Part shown: piece after piece, positions 46,894 to 57,184 of the stretch
Layout: each line of letters opens with the position of its first letter
How positions within the stretch are numbered: the first letter of the stretch is position 1
Assembly: GCF_000024065.1 (NCBI RefSeq)
Contig: NC_013174.1
Coordinates: 434,001 to 498,000 of the forward strand
Direction of reading: 5' to 3'
From: Jonesia denitrificans DSM 20603
GTDB lineage: Bacteria; Actinomycetota; Actinomycetes; Actinomycetales; Cellulomonadaceae
DNA length: 64,000 bases
The notes under the pieces: model-generated
Told to the model about the DNA's origin: nothing
Databases searched by the model: none
What the model saw: only the letters and a program-made list of their open reading frames with translations
Program-made: the position numbers and the translations under genes

Positions 46894-48707
46894 GCGGACG
46901 TCGGCAACCATCACTGCCCCCCAAAATCCCCGGCTTCGAATACGTCGGGCTCCTGGGTATGGGCGGATTTGCTGACGTCTTCGAATATCGCCAAGACTTC
47001 CCACGACGCCCCGTAGCCGTCAAAGTACTGCTGTCCACCTCACTGGATGCCGGCGCGCGGGACGCGTTCTTCGCAGAAGCCAACATCATGGCGCGCCTGT
47101 CCCAGCACCCATCAATTGTCACGATCCACCAAGCAGCGATCGCATCAGACGGGCGCCCCTACTTCGTCATGGAGTTCTGTGCGAAACCATCGCTCGGCGC
47201 ACGATTCCGATCCGAACGCATCTCCGTTGCAGAAACCCTACGCACGGGGGTGAGGGTCGCATCGGCAGTAGAAACAGCACACCGATCAGGTGTGCTCCAC
47301 CGCGACATCAAACCCGCGAACATCCTCGCCACCGACTTCGGGTGGCCCGCCCTCACAGACTTTGGGATCGCCGGTGCAGTGGGGGACAAACTTGCTGCAG
47401 CTGGCATGTCCATCCCATGGGCGCCACCAGAAATGCTCCTTGACGAACCCTACGGCGACGCACGCTCAGACGTGTACTCACTGGGCGCAACCCTCTACAC
47501 GCTCCTAGCCGGTCGGTCACCCTTTGAAATCCCAGGACAAACCAACAGCCCCACCGACCTCATCACCCGAATCGAACGCACCCAACTCCCCGCCATCGGG
47601 AGAGTCGATGTCCCAGAGGAACTGGAGTCGGTGCTATCGCGGGCCATGTCACGCGACCCGAACCACCGATTCTCCTCCGCGCTCGCATTCGCGCACGCCC
47701 TGCAAGGCATAGAACGCCAACTTCAACTCCCAGTCACCGGTGTTGACGTTCCAGACATTGTTCCCAGCGCCCCAGCAACCTCAGCATCATCACCACCCAA
47801 AGCCTCCTCCGAACGGTCTGTGACCGTTGTGCGAGGTCAGGATTCCTCCCAACCACCACAAACGAGTGGCCCACTTCCCACCTCCTTCGCGCCCTCGGCC
47901 CCGTCCGCGCCACCTGCACCTGACACCACAAACTCCCCGCACATCGTCGATACCGGCGTAGACCCAACTGGCCAAGAGGATATTGCCACCCGCATGCGTA
48001 GCGTCTCCACCATCCACCCGGATGTGGACGAAGCTGAACGGGAAACGCGGTTGCGGCCCATCACAACGGTTCCCGCCCACCCCGATGCCCCACTTACTCC
48101 CGGACCCTCACCGGAATTGGGTGGTCTCGGGCAACGCAGTGCACAAGGACCAACCTGGTCCGCGCAACGAGCAACCAGGCAGCACGAACACAGCTTCGAA
48201 CCACGCACATTCGAGGACACCGACGACCGCGCCCCTGACTTCTACGATGCAGTACGGGGACAACAGCCAGCAGGTCAACGCCGACAACGTCGTGGGCGGG
48301 TTGTCGCCACCGTTGTGTCGTTGCTCGCGATCATAGCCATTCTTGTTGTCATCGGGCAGAATATGATCAACAACGATGCGGTGAACGAGAACGACACAGA
48401 CCCGGTGTACAACGACACGCAAGATCTCAACATGACGGAATCGGTTCCGTCAGTCATTAATCTCCGGGTCGCTCAATCGAGTTCATCGTCTGTCACGTTC
48501 GCCTGGGACAACCCACAACCAGCTCAGGGCGATAGTTATGTGTGGCGGATCGTTGATGTGGACGGGAGCGGCACCCCCACGCGCACTCAGGCCCCCCTTG
48601 CCCAAATCCCTCTTGTGGGCGGGCAAGAATCCGTGTGTATTGAGGTGTCCCTCGTTCGCGAGAACGGGAAAGCGTCAACAACACCAACAAGGGAGTGCAG
48701 TCAGTGA
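46890..48707 (+). CDS. Transmembrane Ser/Thr protein kinase with FN3-like ectodomain
   Basis: 605 residues. Kinase domain at about 17-280: Gly-loop LLGMGGFADVF, Lys45 in VAVKVL, Glu63 in AEANIM, HRD at 137-139 in HRDIKPANIL, DFG at 157-159, APE-type APPEM. The activation segment is short and has one Ser and no Thr, unlike PknB-type kinases. A Ser/Pro-rich juxtamembrane of about 190 residues leads to one TM (about 471-492) and an external domain of about 90 residues with a fibronectin-type-III look (VTFAWDNPQ, SYVWRIVDVDG). No PASTA repeats. Its stop overlaps the GTG of the giant surface protein (GTGA). Confidence 0.9.
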   Translation: MSGRRQPSLPPKIPGFEYVGLLGMGGFADVFEYRQDFPRRPVAVKVLLSTSLDAGARDAFFAEANIMARLSQHPSIVTIHQAAIASDGRPYFVMEFCAKPSLGARFRSERISVAETLRTGVRVASAVETAHRSGVLHRDIKPANILATDFGWPALTDFGIAGAVGDKLAAAGMSIPWAPPEMLLDEPYGDARSDVYSLGATLYTLLAGRSPFEIPGQTNSPTDLITRIERTQLPAIGRVDVPEELESVLSRAMSRDPNHRFSSALAFAHALQGIERQLQLPVTGVDVPDIVPSAPATSASSPPKASSERSVTVVRGQDSSQPPQTSGPLPTSFAPSAPSAPPAPDTTNSPHIVDTGVDPTGQEDIATRMRSVSTIHPDVDEAERETRLRPITTVPAHPDAPLTPGPSPELGGLGQRSAQGPTWSAQRATRQHEHSFEPRTFEDTDDRAPDFYDAVRGQQPAGQRRQRRGRVVATVVSLLAIIAILVVIGQNMINNDAVNENDTDPVYNDTQDLNMTESVPSVINLRVAQSSSSSVTFAWDNPQPAQGDSYVWRIVDVDGSGTPTRTQAPLAQIPLVGGQESVCIEVSLVRENGKASTTPTRECSQ

Positions 48708-51700
48708 AATGGTGGCCACAACGCACCAGTAGGTCCCAGCGTTCTGAGCCTCTTTCCGCAACCCGGTTGTCTTCAGTGACCGTAGGTGTTGCTGTTCCAG
48801 CTGTCCTTGCCACCCTTGCCATTATTAACCCTGGCTACGATATCTCCGATGTTGACCTCAACGACGGTTCTGTGTGGATCACGAACACCACCGAGCTGAA
48901 AGCAGGCCGCTACCACGCGAAGGTCAAAGAAATTAACGGTGGTGTCGTCCCCACCGACCAAACGTTTGACGTGTTGCAAGATGGACAGGACGTGCTCATT
49001 GCACAAGGTGCATCATTGTCACGTGTTGACCCTGCAAATGTCGCGTTTGATGCGGTTGCGCAGATCCCTGCAGGCGCTGCCACCTCGATGGCGGCCGGTG
49101 TCCTGGCAGTCACTGACGATTCAGGGTCCGTGTGGGTCCAACGAGTCAGTGACCTGACAACCATTGACGATACAACTCCGCCGCTTGCTGACTTCGGTGA
49201 CGGTGCGGTGAGCACAGTGGACCGCTCCGGAATTGTCCACGCGTGGGACCCAGGCACGGGGGCTGTGTCATCGTGGTCGGGGTCAGGTGCAGTCGCATCT
49301 GAGCCAGTCACCTTAAAAGATGCTGTCGGTTTGCCCGTCGGCGCGCGTGACCAATCACGGACACCACAACTCACCGCAGTGGGGTCAACCCCCGTTCTCG
49401 CGGTGGGAACCACCGTGTACACACCGCGCCAGTCAGTGAACCTCCAAGAATATGGGAGTACGGTTGCGCTTGCTGCCCCAGCAACGCACGGCGAGGCAGT
49501 GGTGGTTGCCACTGATCGTGCACTGCTGTCGGTGTCCCTCAACTCTGGTGATGTCACAGTTGTTTCTGAAGGGATGCAGGGGGAGCCTGCTATCCCGGTT
49601 GTGGTGGGTGCCTGCACGTATGGTGCGTGGGCGGCCTCAGCGAACAACTATGTCAACACCTGTGATGGGAATACTGTTCAAAGTATTGAGGGCATGAGTC
49701 AAGGTTCTCAGGTGGTGTTCCGGGTGAACCGGCGTGTTGTTGTGTTGAACGATGTTGTCCAGGGGCGGGTGTGGCTCCCCGAGGAACTTCCGCAACCTGA
49801 GGAGCCAAACTGGAGTGAGGTGCAGTCCCCGGATTCACTGGAGAACGAGAACCCGGACGACGATGACTCGGATCTAGTTCAGGCAAACACCGCAGAATGC
49901 CAGACAGATGACCGGGCTCCGAAAGCCAACGATGACGAGTATGGGGTCCGTGCGGGGCGAACCACGGTCCTGAACATTTTGGGTAATGACACGGTGGGGC
50001 AGTGCGGGATTATCGCCGTGTCAGAGACGGGTGCTCTGCCTGATGCGTTTGGGACGGTTCGGCAGATCCATTCGGGTCGTTCGTTGCAGGTGACAGTTGC
50101 GGAGAATGCGTCGGGAACGCAGGAGTTCACCTACACGATTTCTGATGGACGAGGAACCAACCCACCGTCCACAGCGACTGTGTCGTTGACAGTGCGTGAC
50201 ACCGGGGTCAATAGCGCGCCGGAACAGATCCATGAGTCACGCATGGAAGTTGAGCAAGGCGCGCAGGCCCAATACAACGTTCTCGCTGATTTCCTTGACC
50301 CTGATGGTGACCAACTGGTGCTGGAAGCCGCAACCATTGAGGGTGAGCAAGGGGCCGTCCGGTTCAGCCAAGACGGCATCATGACGTACATTGCGGATGT
50401 TGATTCCCAAGGTGTGCAGACTGTCAGTGTTGTGGTCTCGGATGGTGTGGAGCGAACAACCGGCATCGTTGCCGTGGAGGTGTCCCCACTGGGCACGTTA
50501 CCCCCGACCGTGGACCCCATTCACGAGGTTACCTATGTGTCTTCACCCGTCGAGGTGAATGTACTCGCAGCGCTCAATAGCCGTTCTGCAGAGCCCTCTC
50601 GTCTTGCTGGGGTGGAAGAAGTGGCGGGGACAACGCTCACCACTGACCTCGACGCAGGGACATTCACGTTTTCTGCCCCAACGCCAGGAACGTATTATGT
50701 CCGGGCGAACGTTGTGTCCTCACCGCATAGCATCACCGCATTAGCGCGTATCGATGTGCGTGAATGGCCTGGTGAACCACAACCGCCAGTGGCAGTCTCA
50801 GATGTTGCGCTCCTTCCTGCTGGTGGCCAAGTCACTGTCGCGCCACTTGCCAACGATATTGACCCCAACGGTGGTGTACTGGTCATCACCGGTGTCACCA
50901 CCTCTGATGCGTCGACCTTGTCAGTTGGTGTGACCGAACACCGGTATGTGACGATCAAATCGCGGGTTGCCCTGACAGAACCTGAAGTGGTGACCTACGA
51001 GATTGATAACGGGTATGCCCGAGTGACCGGTGAGATCTTGGTGCAGCCCACTGAGCCATCCACGCAGCAGCGTGCACCAGAAGTCACTCCCATCACCGTG
51101 ACCGTACGCACCGGTGGTGTTGTCACGATCCCTGTTCTTGACAGCGCCAGTGACGCCGACGGTGACACGATCTCCGTGGTGCAAGACCTCCCGGAACCCT
51201 TAAGCGAAGCGGAAGGGCTGATGTTCGTGTCTGGGAACGTCATCCGGTACCAGGCCCCCGACGAACCACGGACAACGCGGACCACATTTACTGTGCGCGA
51301 TGAACACGGCAACCTTGGGTCCGGTGAACTGACCATTCTTGTTCATGAGTCCAACCCGGAGGCCAAAGCACCTCCGAAGCCACGCAACATCACAGCGCGC
51401 GCGTATGCGGGCGAAACGATCCGTATCCCTATTCCGCTGACCGGCATTGATGTGGACGGCGACGGCGTCACACTTCTTGGACTAGGAGACCAAGCACCCA
51501 CTCAAGGGTTTATTAGTGCTCAAGGAGCGACCTGGCTCGAGTACACGGCATCACGCACAGCCCGAGGAACCGATGTGTTCACGTACGCGGTCGAAGACTG
51601 GACGGGACAACGGGTTCTTGCCACGGTCCGAGTTGGGTTGGTCGAAAAACCAGAAGGCGCACTCCCGATTGTTGCCACCGATGATGAAGTCACCGTCGAA

Positions 51701-54700
51701 CCTGGCGCCAACGTGGAAGTGCGTGTGCTCCGTAACGACATTGACCCCTCCGGACTGGACCTCACTATCCAACCTTTGCCGGACGTAGAAGGGCTGATCG
51801 CGACGGTCAGTGGCCGCCGGATCGCTGTTGAAGTACCCCAAGACGCTGAGACCAAAACGTATGCCATCCCCTACCAGGTCACCAACCCGGTCGGGGGAAC
51901 CGCAAATGCGGTTCTGCGTGTTCATGTAAGCGAAGATGCAGGAATCGCAGCGCCCCTTGCTGAAGACATCACGGTTGCTCCCACCGAGGTGATCGATAAG
52001 TCCACGGTGGAAGTCGATGTCATGGAAGTGGCCGAAAACCCGTCCGGACCACTCAGCGACCTGCGCTTGTCCATCCCACCGAGCCACAGTGACGTGGCCC
52101 AGGTCGTGGGTAGTGACCGGGTCCTTGTCACGCTGACTGACACCGCACAAACCATTCCTTACCGCCTGGAGAACCGCCACGACTCCGGTGCCTACACCTA
52201 CGCGTTCATCACGGTGCCGGCCCTGGGTGACTTCCCGCCCACAGTGCGTCCTCGTGTCCGCGAACTCCGGGTCGCATCAGGCGCAGAACTGACCATCCCC
52301 CTTGCTGAGTTTGTTCAGGTGGGAACAGGCAAAACCGCACAAATACTCGACACCTCCACAGTCAGTGCTACCCAAAGTGACGGTTCTGCCCTCACCGTTG
52401 ACGCCACCACCCTCCGGTTTGTGTCCCGCCCAGGATTCGCAGGCACAGCTTCCATCACGTTTGAGGTGTGGGATTCTGCCACCCAATCTGACAGTGGGCG
52501 TTCGGCCGTTCTGACGCTTCCCATCACTGTGTTTGCCGAAGAAGACCTTCCTCCCACGTTCTCACCCACACTGGTGCGTGTCCCGCAAGGCTCAGCCCCC
52601 ATCACCGTCGACCTGAACCTCTTCACCACTCCCGCCGATGGGGCAACGAACACTGAGTTTGGGTACCGGGTCGCGAGCCCTGCCACGTCAGGATTCCTTG
52701 CGAGCATTGACGGATCAACCCTCAGTGTGTCTGCGCCCCCTGAACTATCCCGAGGAACTCAAGGGTCACTTGCCCTGACGATCAATTACGGGCTCGCTGG
52801 CTCCATTCAGCAAACCATCCCCTTCGAGGTTGTAGCCTCCACCGAGCCACCACCCTCAGTCAGCGACCGCGATGTCATCGCGAACGCAGGTGAAAGCCAA
52901 ACAGTGGACCTCCTCGCAGGTGCCTACGACCCGGTGGGTCTTGGCCTACGAATCACCAGTGTCCGTGTTCTCACCTCGGGCACCGGAACCACGGCCACCG
53001 TGCAGGGAAATAAAGTTGCCGTCACCCCCGGGGCTGACTTCGCAGGAACTGTCAGGGTTGCCGCAACCGTCGCGGACGGTCTTAACGACCCCAACCGTGT
53101 CACGGAAGCGACCATCAATCTCACCGTACGTAAAGTTCCTGACGCACCACGCACACCACGAGTGTCTAACCCCTCCAACAGGGCTGTCACCGTTGCGTGG
53201 GACGCACCGAACGCCAACGGCGCACCCATCACCGGGTACCGGGTCACAGCGCAACCAGGGGGAGCAACCCAAACATGCGCATCGACAAGCTGCACCTTTG
53301 AAGGTCTGACCAACGGAACCGAATACCGGTTCACCGTGGCGGCCCTCAACGACGTAGGGTACTCCGACGAATCACCGACCTCAGGTGGGATCACCCCGGA
53401 TGTCCTTCCTGGCGCTCCAGGTACCCCACAACTGACTGACGGTGACGGACAAATCACCGCCACGTGGGAGCGGGCATCCAACGACGGTTCACCCATCCGT
53501 TCCTACACTGTGGAACTCTCCCCAGGGGTCGGTGGCGCAGGTGTCACCGTCAAAGAGGTCTCCGGAACAAGCACCACCTTGACTGGGTTGACCAACGGAA
53601 CTGCCTACAAGGTACGGGTTCGGGCAAATAACTCTGCTCTCACTGACGGAGGGGCAGGGCCTTGGAGCCCATTGTCCGCATCGGCAACTCCTGCAGGTCC
53701 ACCCCCTACCCCAAGCGTGTCCGCACGTCTTGGCGGTGCCCAAGAAATCAAAGTGTCCTGGCGTCTTGACTCCACAAACGGTGCCGCCCTGCGCAACTAC
53801 ACGCTGACGGTCCTCCAAGGAGGAACTGAAGTCAGGACAGTCACCCTGGACCCAGGGGCCACCGACTGGTCGTTCACCAACGCCCAAGACGGGGTGGACT
53901 ACCGGTTCGCGGTGCGCGCCACCAACCGTGCCGGAACCTCCAAAGCAGGCACTTCCGATGCGATCTCCACGTTCTCTGCCCCCTCATCCCCAGGTGCAGG
54001 ACAAACCGCTGTCGATGAGACACGCTCCTACGCACAAGGGGGCCGTATCACGCTCAACTGGTCTGCGCCGTCAGCCACCGGTGGGGTCGGAATTGGTATC
54101 ACTCATTATGAATTATCGGGGGTACCAGGGCAGATCTCCGGCACCAGTTACCGACTTGACGGCCTCACCCCAGGTCAAGCCACACCGTCATACAAGGTGC
54201 GTGCCTGCAATACACGCGGAGCATGCTCCGAGTGGACTACCCTGCCTGGTGCCACCCCAGTGACTGCACCACAACGTCCCACCCTTGAGGCGAACTTCTC
54301 CCACAACTACGACGAGTTCAACCTCACCCTCACTGCTGGGGCAACTGGTGGATACAGCAACGTCACTCACGAATACCGCATCAACGGCGGTGAATGGCGC
54401 ACCATCAGTTCCGGGGACGCCATCACTGGACTGTCGGTACGGCGCAACGAGGTGGACGGCGTCATCACCATCGAAGGGCGTTCGACAAACAAGTCCGGCA
54501 CCAGCCCTCTGACGGCCACCACCCTCACCCTGCGGCAACCCACCGCACCCACCAGTGTTGAGGTCACAGTGACGGACGCTGGGAATATTCCCGTGAGCTG
54601 GCAGCCCGCACAGGAACGCGGCTACCGCATCCAAGAGTATGAAGCATGCTGGTCGGTGCGTGGCGGAACCTGTAGTGACTGGAAATGGATCGGTGGCAGG

Positions 54701-54835
54701 CAGGACACGTCGGGGACCCACTGGCCAGACCTTGAGCTCCCTGATGCGGGGGGCGAGTTTGACCTCCATCTGCGTGCCCGCACCAGCACTGGGGTCGGCG
54801 CAACAGCAGTAACACCGTTTACCTACGAACCATAA
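48704..54835 (+). CDS. Giant surface protein with propeller, Ig-like and FN3 repeats
   Basis: 2043 residues from GTG 48704 (GGGAG upstream), by far the longest gene here. One N-terminal hydrophobic helix (SSVTVGVAVPAVLATLAII) after a basic start acts as signal anchor. Residues about 50-370 look like a beta-propeller of short repeats (SVWITN, LIAQGASLSRVDP, VLAVTDDSGSVWVQRV). Then come tandem Ig-like domains of the cadherin-like type (VLNILGNDT; PPTVDP, PPTVRP, PPTFSP linkers). From about 1475 there are five or six FN3 domains (APRTPRVSNPSNRAVTVAWD; APGTPQLTDGDGQITATWE; PTSVEVTVTDAGNIPVSWQ). It is anchored, mostly external and likely binds surface or host glycans or proteins. No LPXTG sorting signal at the end. 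Confidence 0.88.
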   Translation: MKWWPQRTSRSQRSEPLSATRLSSVTVGVAVPAVLATLAIINPGYDISDVDLNDGSVWITNTTELKAGRYHAKVKEINGGVVPTDQTFDVLQDGQDVLIAQGASLSRVDPANVAFDAVAQIPAGAATSMAAGVLAVTDDSGSVWVQRVSDLTTIDDTTPPLADFGDGAVSTVDRSGIVHAWDPGTGAVSSWSGSGAVASEPVTLKDAVGLPVGARDQSRTPQLTAVGSTPVLAVGTTVYTPRQSVNLQEYGSTVALAAPATHGEAVVVATDRALLSVSLNSGDVTVVSEGMQGEPAIPVVVGACTYGAWAASANNYVNTCDGNTVQSIEGMSQGSQVVFRVNRRVVVLNDVVQGRVWLPEELPQPEEPNWSEVQSPDSLENENPDDDDSDLVQANTAECQTDDRAPKANDDEYGVRAGRTTVLNILGNDTVGQCGIIAVSETGALPDAFGTVRQIHSGRSLQVTVAENASGTQEFTYTISDGRGTNPPSTATVSLTVRDTGVNSAPEQIHESRMEVEQGAQAQYNVLADFLDPDGDQLVLEAATIEGEQGAVRFSQDGIMTYIADVDSQGVQTVSVVVSDGVERTTGIVAVEVSPLGTLPPTVDPIHEVTYVSSPVEVNVLAALNSRSAEPSRLAGVEEVAGTTLTTDLDAGTFTFSAPTPGTYYVRANVVSSPHSITALARIDVREWPGEPQPPVAVSDVALLPAGGQVTVAPLANDIDPNGGVLVITGVTTSDASTLSVGVTEHRYVTIKSRVALTEPEVVTYEIDNGYARVTGEILVQPTEPSTQQRAPEVTPITVTVRTGGVVTIPVLDSASDADGDTISVVQDLPEPLSEAEGLMFVSGNVIRYQAPDEPRTTRTTFTVRDEHGNLGSGELTILVHESNPEAKAPPKPRNITARAYAGETIRIPIPLTGIDVDGDGVTLLGLGDQAPTQGFISAQGATWLEYTASRTARGTDVFTYAVEDWTGQRVLATVRVGLVEKPEGALPIVATDDEVTVEPGANVEVRVLRNDIDPSGLDLTIQPLPDVEGLIATVSGRRIAVEVPQDAETKTYAIPYQVTNPVGGTANAVLRVHVSEDAGIAAPLAEDITVAPTEVIDKSTVEVDVMEVAENPSGPLSDLRLSIPPSHSDVAQVVGSDRVLVTLTDTAQTIPYRLENRHDSGAYTYAFITVPALGDFPPTVRPRVRELRVASGAELTIPLAEFVQVGTGKTAQILDTSTVSATQSDGSALTVDATTLRFVSRPGFAGTASITFEVWDSATQSDSGRSAVLTLPITVFAEEDLPPTFSPTLVRVPQGSAPITVDLNLFTTPADGATNTEFGYRVASPATSGFLASIDGSTLSVSAPPELSRGTQGSLALTINYGLAGSIQQTIPFEVVASTEPPPSVSDRDVIANAGESQTVDLLAGAYDPVGLGLRITSVRVLTSGTGTTATVQGNKVAVTPGADFAGTVRVAATVADGLNDPNRVTEATINLTVRKVPDAPRTPRVSNPSNRAVTVAWDAPNANGAPITGYRVTAQPGGATQTCASTSCTFEGLTNGTEYRFTVAALNDVGYSDESPTSGGITPDVLPGAPGTPQLTDGDGQITATWERASNDGSPIRSYTVELSPGVGGAGVTVKEVSGTSTTLTGLTNGTAYKVRVRANNSALTDGGAGPWSPLSASATPAGPPPTPSVSARLGGAQEIKVSWRLDSTNGAALRNYTLTVLQGGTEVRTVTLDPGATDWSFTNAQDGVDYRFAVRATNRAGTSKAGTSDAISTFSAPSSPGAGQTAVDETRSYAQGGRITLNWSAPSATGGVGIGITHYELSGVPGQISGTSYRLDGLTPGQATPSYKVRACNTRGACSEWTTLPGATPVTAPQRPTLEANFSHNYDEFNLTLTAGATGGYSNVTHEYRINGGEWRTISSGDAITGLSVRRNEVDGVITIEGRSTNKSGTSPLTATTLTLRQPTAPTSVEVTVTDAGNIPVSWQPAQERGYRIQEYEACWSVRGGTCSDWKWIGGRQDTSGTHWPDLELPDAGGEFDLHLRARTSTGVGATAVTPFTYEP

Positions 54836-54952
54836 GATCAACCCCAGCCCACGCCGATAGCACAACCAGTGACGACGCGTCATGGTCAGCACAGAAAGTG
54901 TCGTAGAGTCAGTGCATACTGGATGGGCTGACCACGAACGGAGAGGACAACG

Positions 54953-55984
54953 GTGGCCGCAGAAAACAAGACCCCCGAATCAGGCGGAGTACCCACACCG
55001 ACGGGGACCGCGTCACCAACGCCCATGACCACGCAAGACGCCGCCCGATTCGCCACAATGTTCACCGCAATTGTGGACAACATTGCGCGAGCTATCCTGG
55101 GCAAAAAACGTGTCATCCGGTTGGTCCTGACCGCACTCATCGCGGAAGGGCATATCCTCCTCGAAGACGCGCCAGGAACCGGGAAAACAGTCCTCGCTAA
55201 ATCGCTTGCCGCCTCCATTGAAGGCACCCACTCGCGCATCCAGTTCACCCCCGACCTCCTGCCCTCAGACGTCACCGGTGTCACCATCTACGACCAACGG
55301 GCTGGACGCTTCGAATTCCACCGGGGGCCAGTCTTCGCATCGATCGTCCTCGCCGACGAAATCAACCGTGCTTCACCCAAAACCCAGTCGGCCCTTCTTG
55401 AGGTTATGGAGGAATCGAAAGTCACTGTTGACGGCGTCACCTACGGGACCGGTCGCCCCTTCATGGTCATCGCCACGCAAAACCCCATCGAGCAAACCGG
55501 AACATACAAGCTTCCAGAAGCCCAACTCGACCGGTTCCTCATGAAAACCTCCCTCGGCTACCCCGACCACGACTCAGTGATCACCATCCTGACCGGCTCA
55601 GCGCAGCGCGACCGCACCGCATCCTTACGCCCTGTGATCAGTGGTGAAGACATCACAGTCCTGTCAGACATCGCCGCCCACGTGTACCTCAACCCAGCCA
55701 TCGCCGACTACGTTGCCCGTCTTGGCGCAGCCACCCGCAACGACCCAGAAACCCGCATCGGTGTGTCTGTGCGTGGCTGCATAGCCCTGGTGAGAGCCGC
55801 AAAAGTGTGGGCAGCTGCCCAGGGACGTAACTATGTTGTCCCCGATGACATCAAAGAACTTGCGCCAGAAGTCTTCACCCACCGCATCATCCTGGACCCG
55901 GAGGCAGAGTTCACGGGGGTGACCACACAAGACGTGATGAACAGAATCCTCACCAGTGTGACCCCACCCGCCGAGCACAAGTGA
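54953..55984 (+). CDS. MoxR-family AAA ATPase
   Basis: 343 residues. Walker A EDAPGTGKTVL, Walker B IVLADEINRA, sensor-1 ATQNPIEQTGTYKLPEAQLDRF, and the C-terminal helical lid. MoxR ATPases act as chaperones for the assembly of partner complexes, commonly a DUF58 protein. GTG 54953 after GAGAGGA. DUF58 and a transglutaminase-like gene follow with almost no gaps, the canonical MoxR-DUF58-TgpA trio. A 117-base gap before it is the only real break in the cluster and may hold a second promoter. Confidence 0.93.
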   Translation: MAAENKTPESGGVPTPTGTASPTPMTTQDAARFATMFTAIVDNIARAILGKKRVIRLVLTALIAEGHILLEDAPGTGKTVLAKSLAASIEGTHSRIQFTPDLLPSDVTGVTIYDQRAGRFEFHRGPVFASIVLADEINRASPKTQSALLEVMEESKVTVDGVTYGTGRPFMVIATQNPIEQTGTYKLPEAQLDRFLMKTSLGYPDHDSVITILTGSAQRDRTASLRPVISGEDITVLSDIAAHVYLNPAIADYVARLGAATRNDPETRIGVSVRGCIALVRAAKVWAAAQGRNYVVPDDIKELAPEVFTHRIILDPEAEFTGVTTQDVMNRILTSVTPPAEHK

Positions 55985-57184
55985 GTGACCCACCCCATGT
56001 CATCTCCCACCGCAACATGGTCCACCGATGTGAGGCTCCGTCGACTCAGTGTGAGCCCGCTCGCGGTGTACCTTGCTGTGCTTGCACTCCTTGGTCTCAT
56101 TGTGGGGTGGGTGGCTTCGTGGCGTGAACTCCTCGCCGGAGCGATCGTCGCGATCATCGGCATCAGCGTGTCCGCTCTGTACACTGCAGGACGCTCACAC
56201 TATGCGGTCGCTCTCAGCCTCGCTGACACCACTGTACGTGTGGGACAACGCGCAATCGGGCAGGTTGACGTCACGAACATCGGGAAACGCCGCCTCATGC
56301 CTGCACGCATCGAAATGCCCGTGGGGCGGCGCTCAGCAGAGTTCTCCCTCCCGTCACTTGGCCCAGGGGAAACCCATGACGAAATCTTTGCCATACCCAC
56401 TAAACGCCGTGCCGTGATCACGGTTGGACCGGTATCGTCGGTGCGCGCTGACGCACTGGGACTTATCCGCCGCGAAATTGTGTGGACGACACCCCACGAC
56501 CTCTACGTTCACCCCATGACCATTCCCCTCACCACCCAAATGGCTGGAATCCTGCGCGACCTCGAAGGCCAAACACGCAAAACAATTTCCGACAACGACA
56601 TGTCGTTCCACGCGCTTCGTGAATATGTCCCAGGAGACGACGTCCGCAACATCCACTGGAAAAGCTCAGCCCGCAACCAAAGCCTCATGGTGCGCCAGTA
56701 CGAGGACACCCGCCGCACCACCACAGTCCTTGGTGTTGATGAAGACGCAGCGTCCTGGGCAACAGAAGACGACTTCGAACTTGGGGTGTCTGTCGCAGCC
56801 TCAATTGCGGTGCACGCTATCCGACACGGACTGGAACTGACCGTTCTCAGTCATACTCACACCCTGCGCACCACAACCCCCAAAGCACTGCTCAACGACT
56901 CGTGTCGCCTGGAGACCACCGCCACACCGACCGAGTGGATCACCCGCACCATGGTGCGCGAGGAACCCACCGCAACATTGGCTTTTGTCATCACTGGCGC
57001 TCAACAAAGCCCCACAGAGCTGCGTGAACGGCTTGCCCTGTTCGACCCGGGGATGCGTATCGTCGTGGTGGAATGTTCCGTTGACGCACAGCCGTCGGTG
57101 ACGCACCGTGACCAACTCACGGTGATCCGGCTAGCGACGATGACGGATCTGCCACGAACACTCGCGCTGGCGGTGGCCAGATGA
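55985..57184 (+). CDS. DUF58 protein (vWA-like)
   Basis: 399 residues. Two closely spaced hydrophobic helices (VYLAVLALLGLIVGWVAS; LLAGAIVAIIGISVSALY) near residues 27-63 anchor it. The family core follows: LREYVPGDDVRNIHWKSSARN, with the DUF58 Arg-x-Tyr and Trp-Lys-x-Ser-Ala-Arg motif, and DTRRTTTVLGVDEDAAS. GTG 55985 directly follows the MoxR stop; ATG 55997 is an alternative start. Its stop overlaps the next gene (ATGA). DUF58 proteins are thought to be MoxR substrates or adaptors. Confidence 0.9.
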   Translation: MTHPMSSPTATWSTDVRLRRLSVSPLAVYLAVLALLGLIVGWVASWRELLAGAIVAIIGISVSALYTAGRSHYAVALSLADTTVRVGQRAIGQVDVTNIGKRRLMPARIEMPVGRRSAEFSLPSLGPGETHDEIFAIPTKRRAVITVGPVSSVRADALGLIRREIVWTTPHDLYVHPMTIPLTTQMAGILRDLEGQTRKTISDNDMSFHALREYVPGDDVRNIHWKSSARNQSLMVRQYEDTRRTTTVLGVDEDAASWATEDDFELGVSVAASIAVHAIRHGLELTVLSHTHTLRTTTPKALLNDSCRLETTATPTEWITRTMVREEPTATLAFVITGAQQSPTELRERLALFDPGMRIVVVECSVDAQPSVTHRDQLTVIRLATMTDLPRTLALAVAR

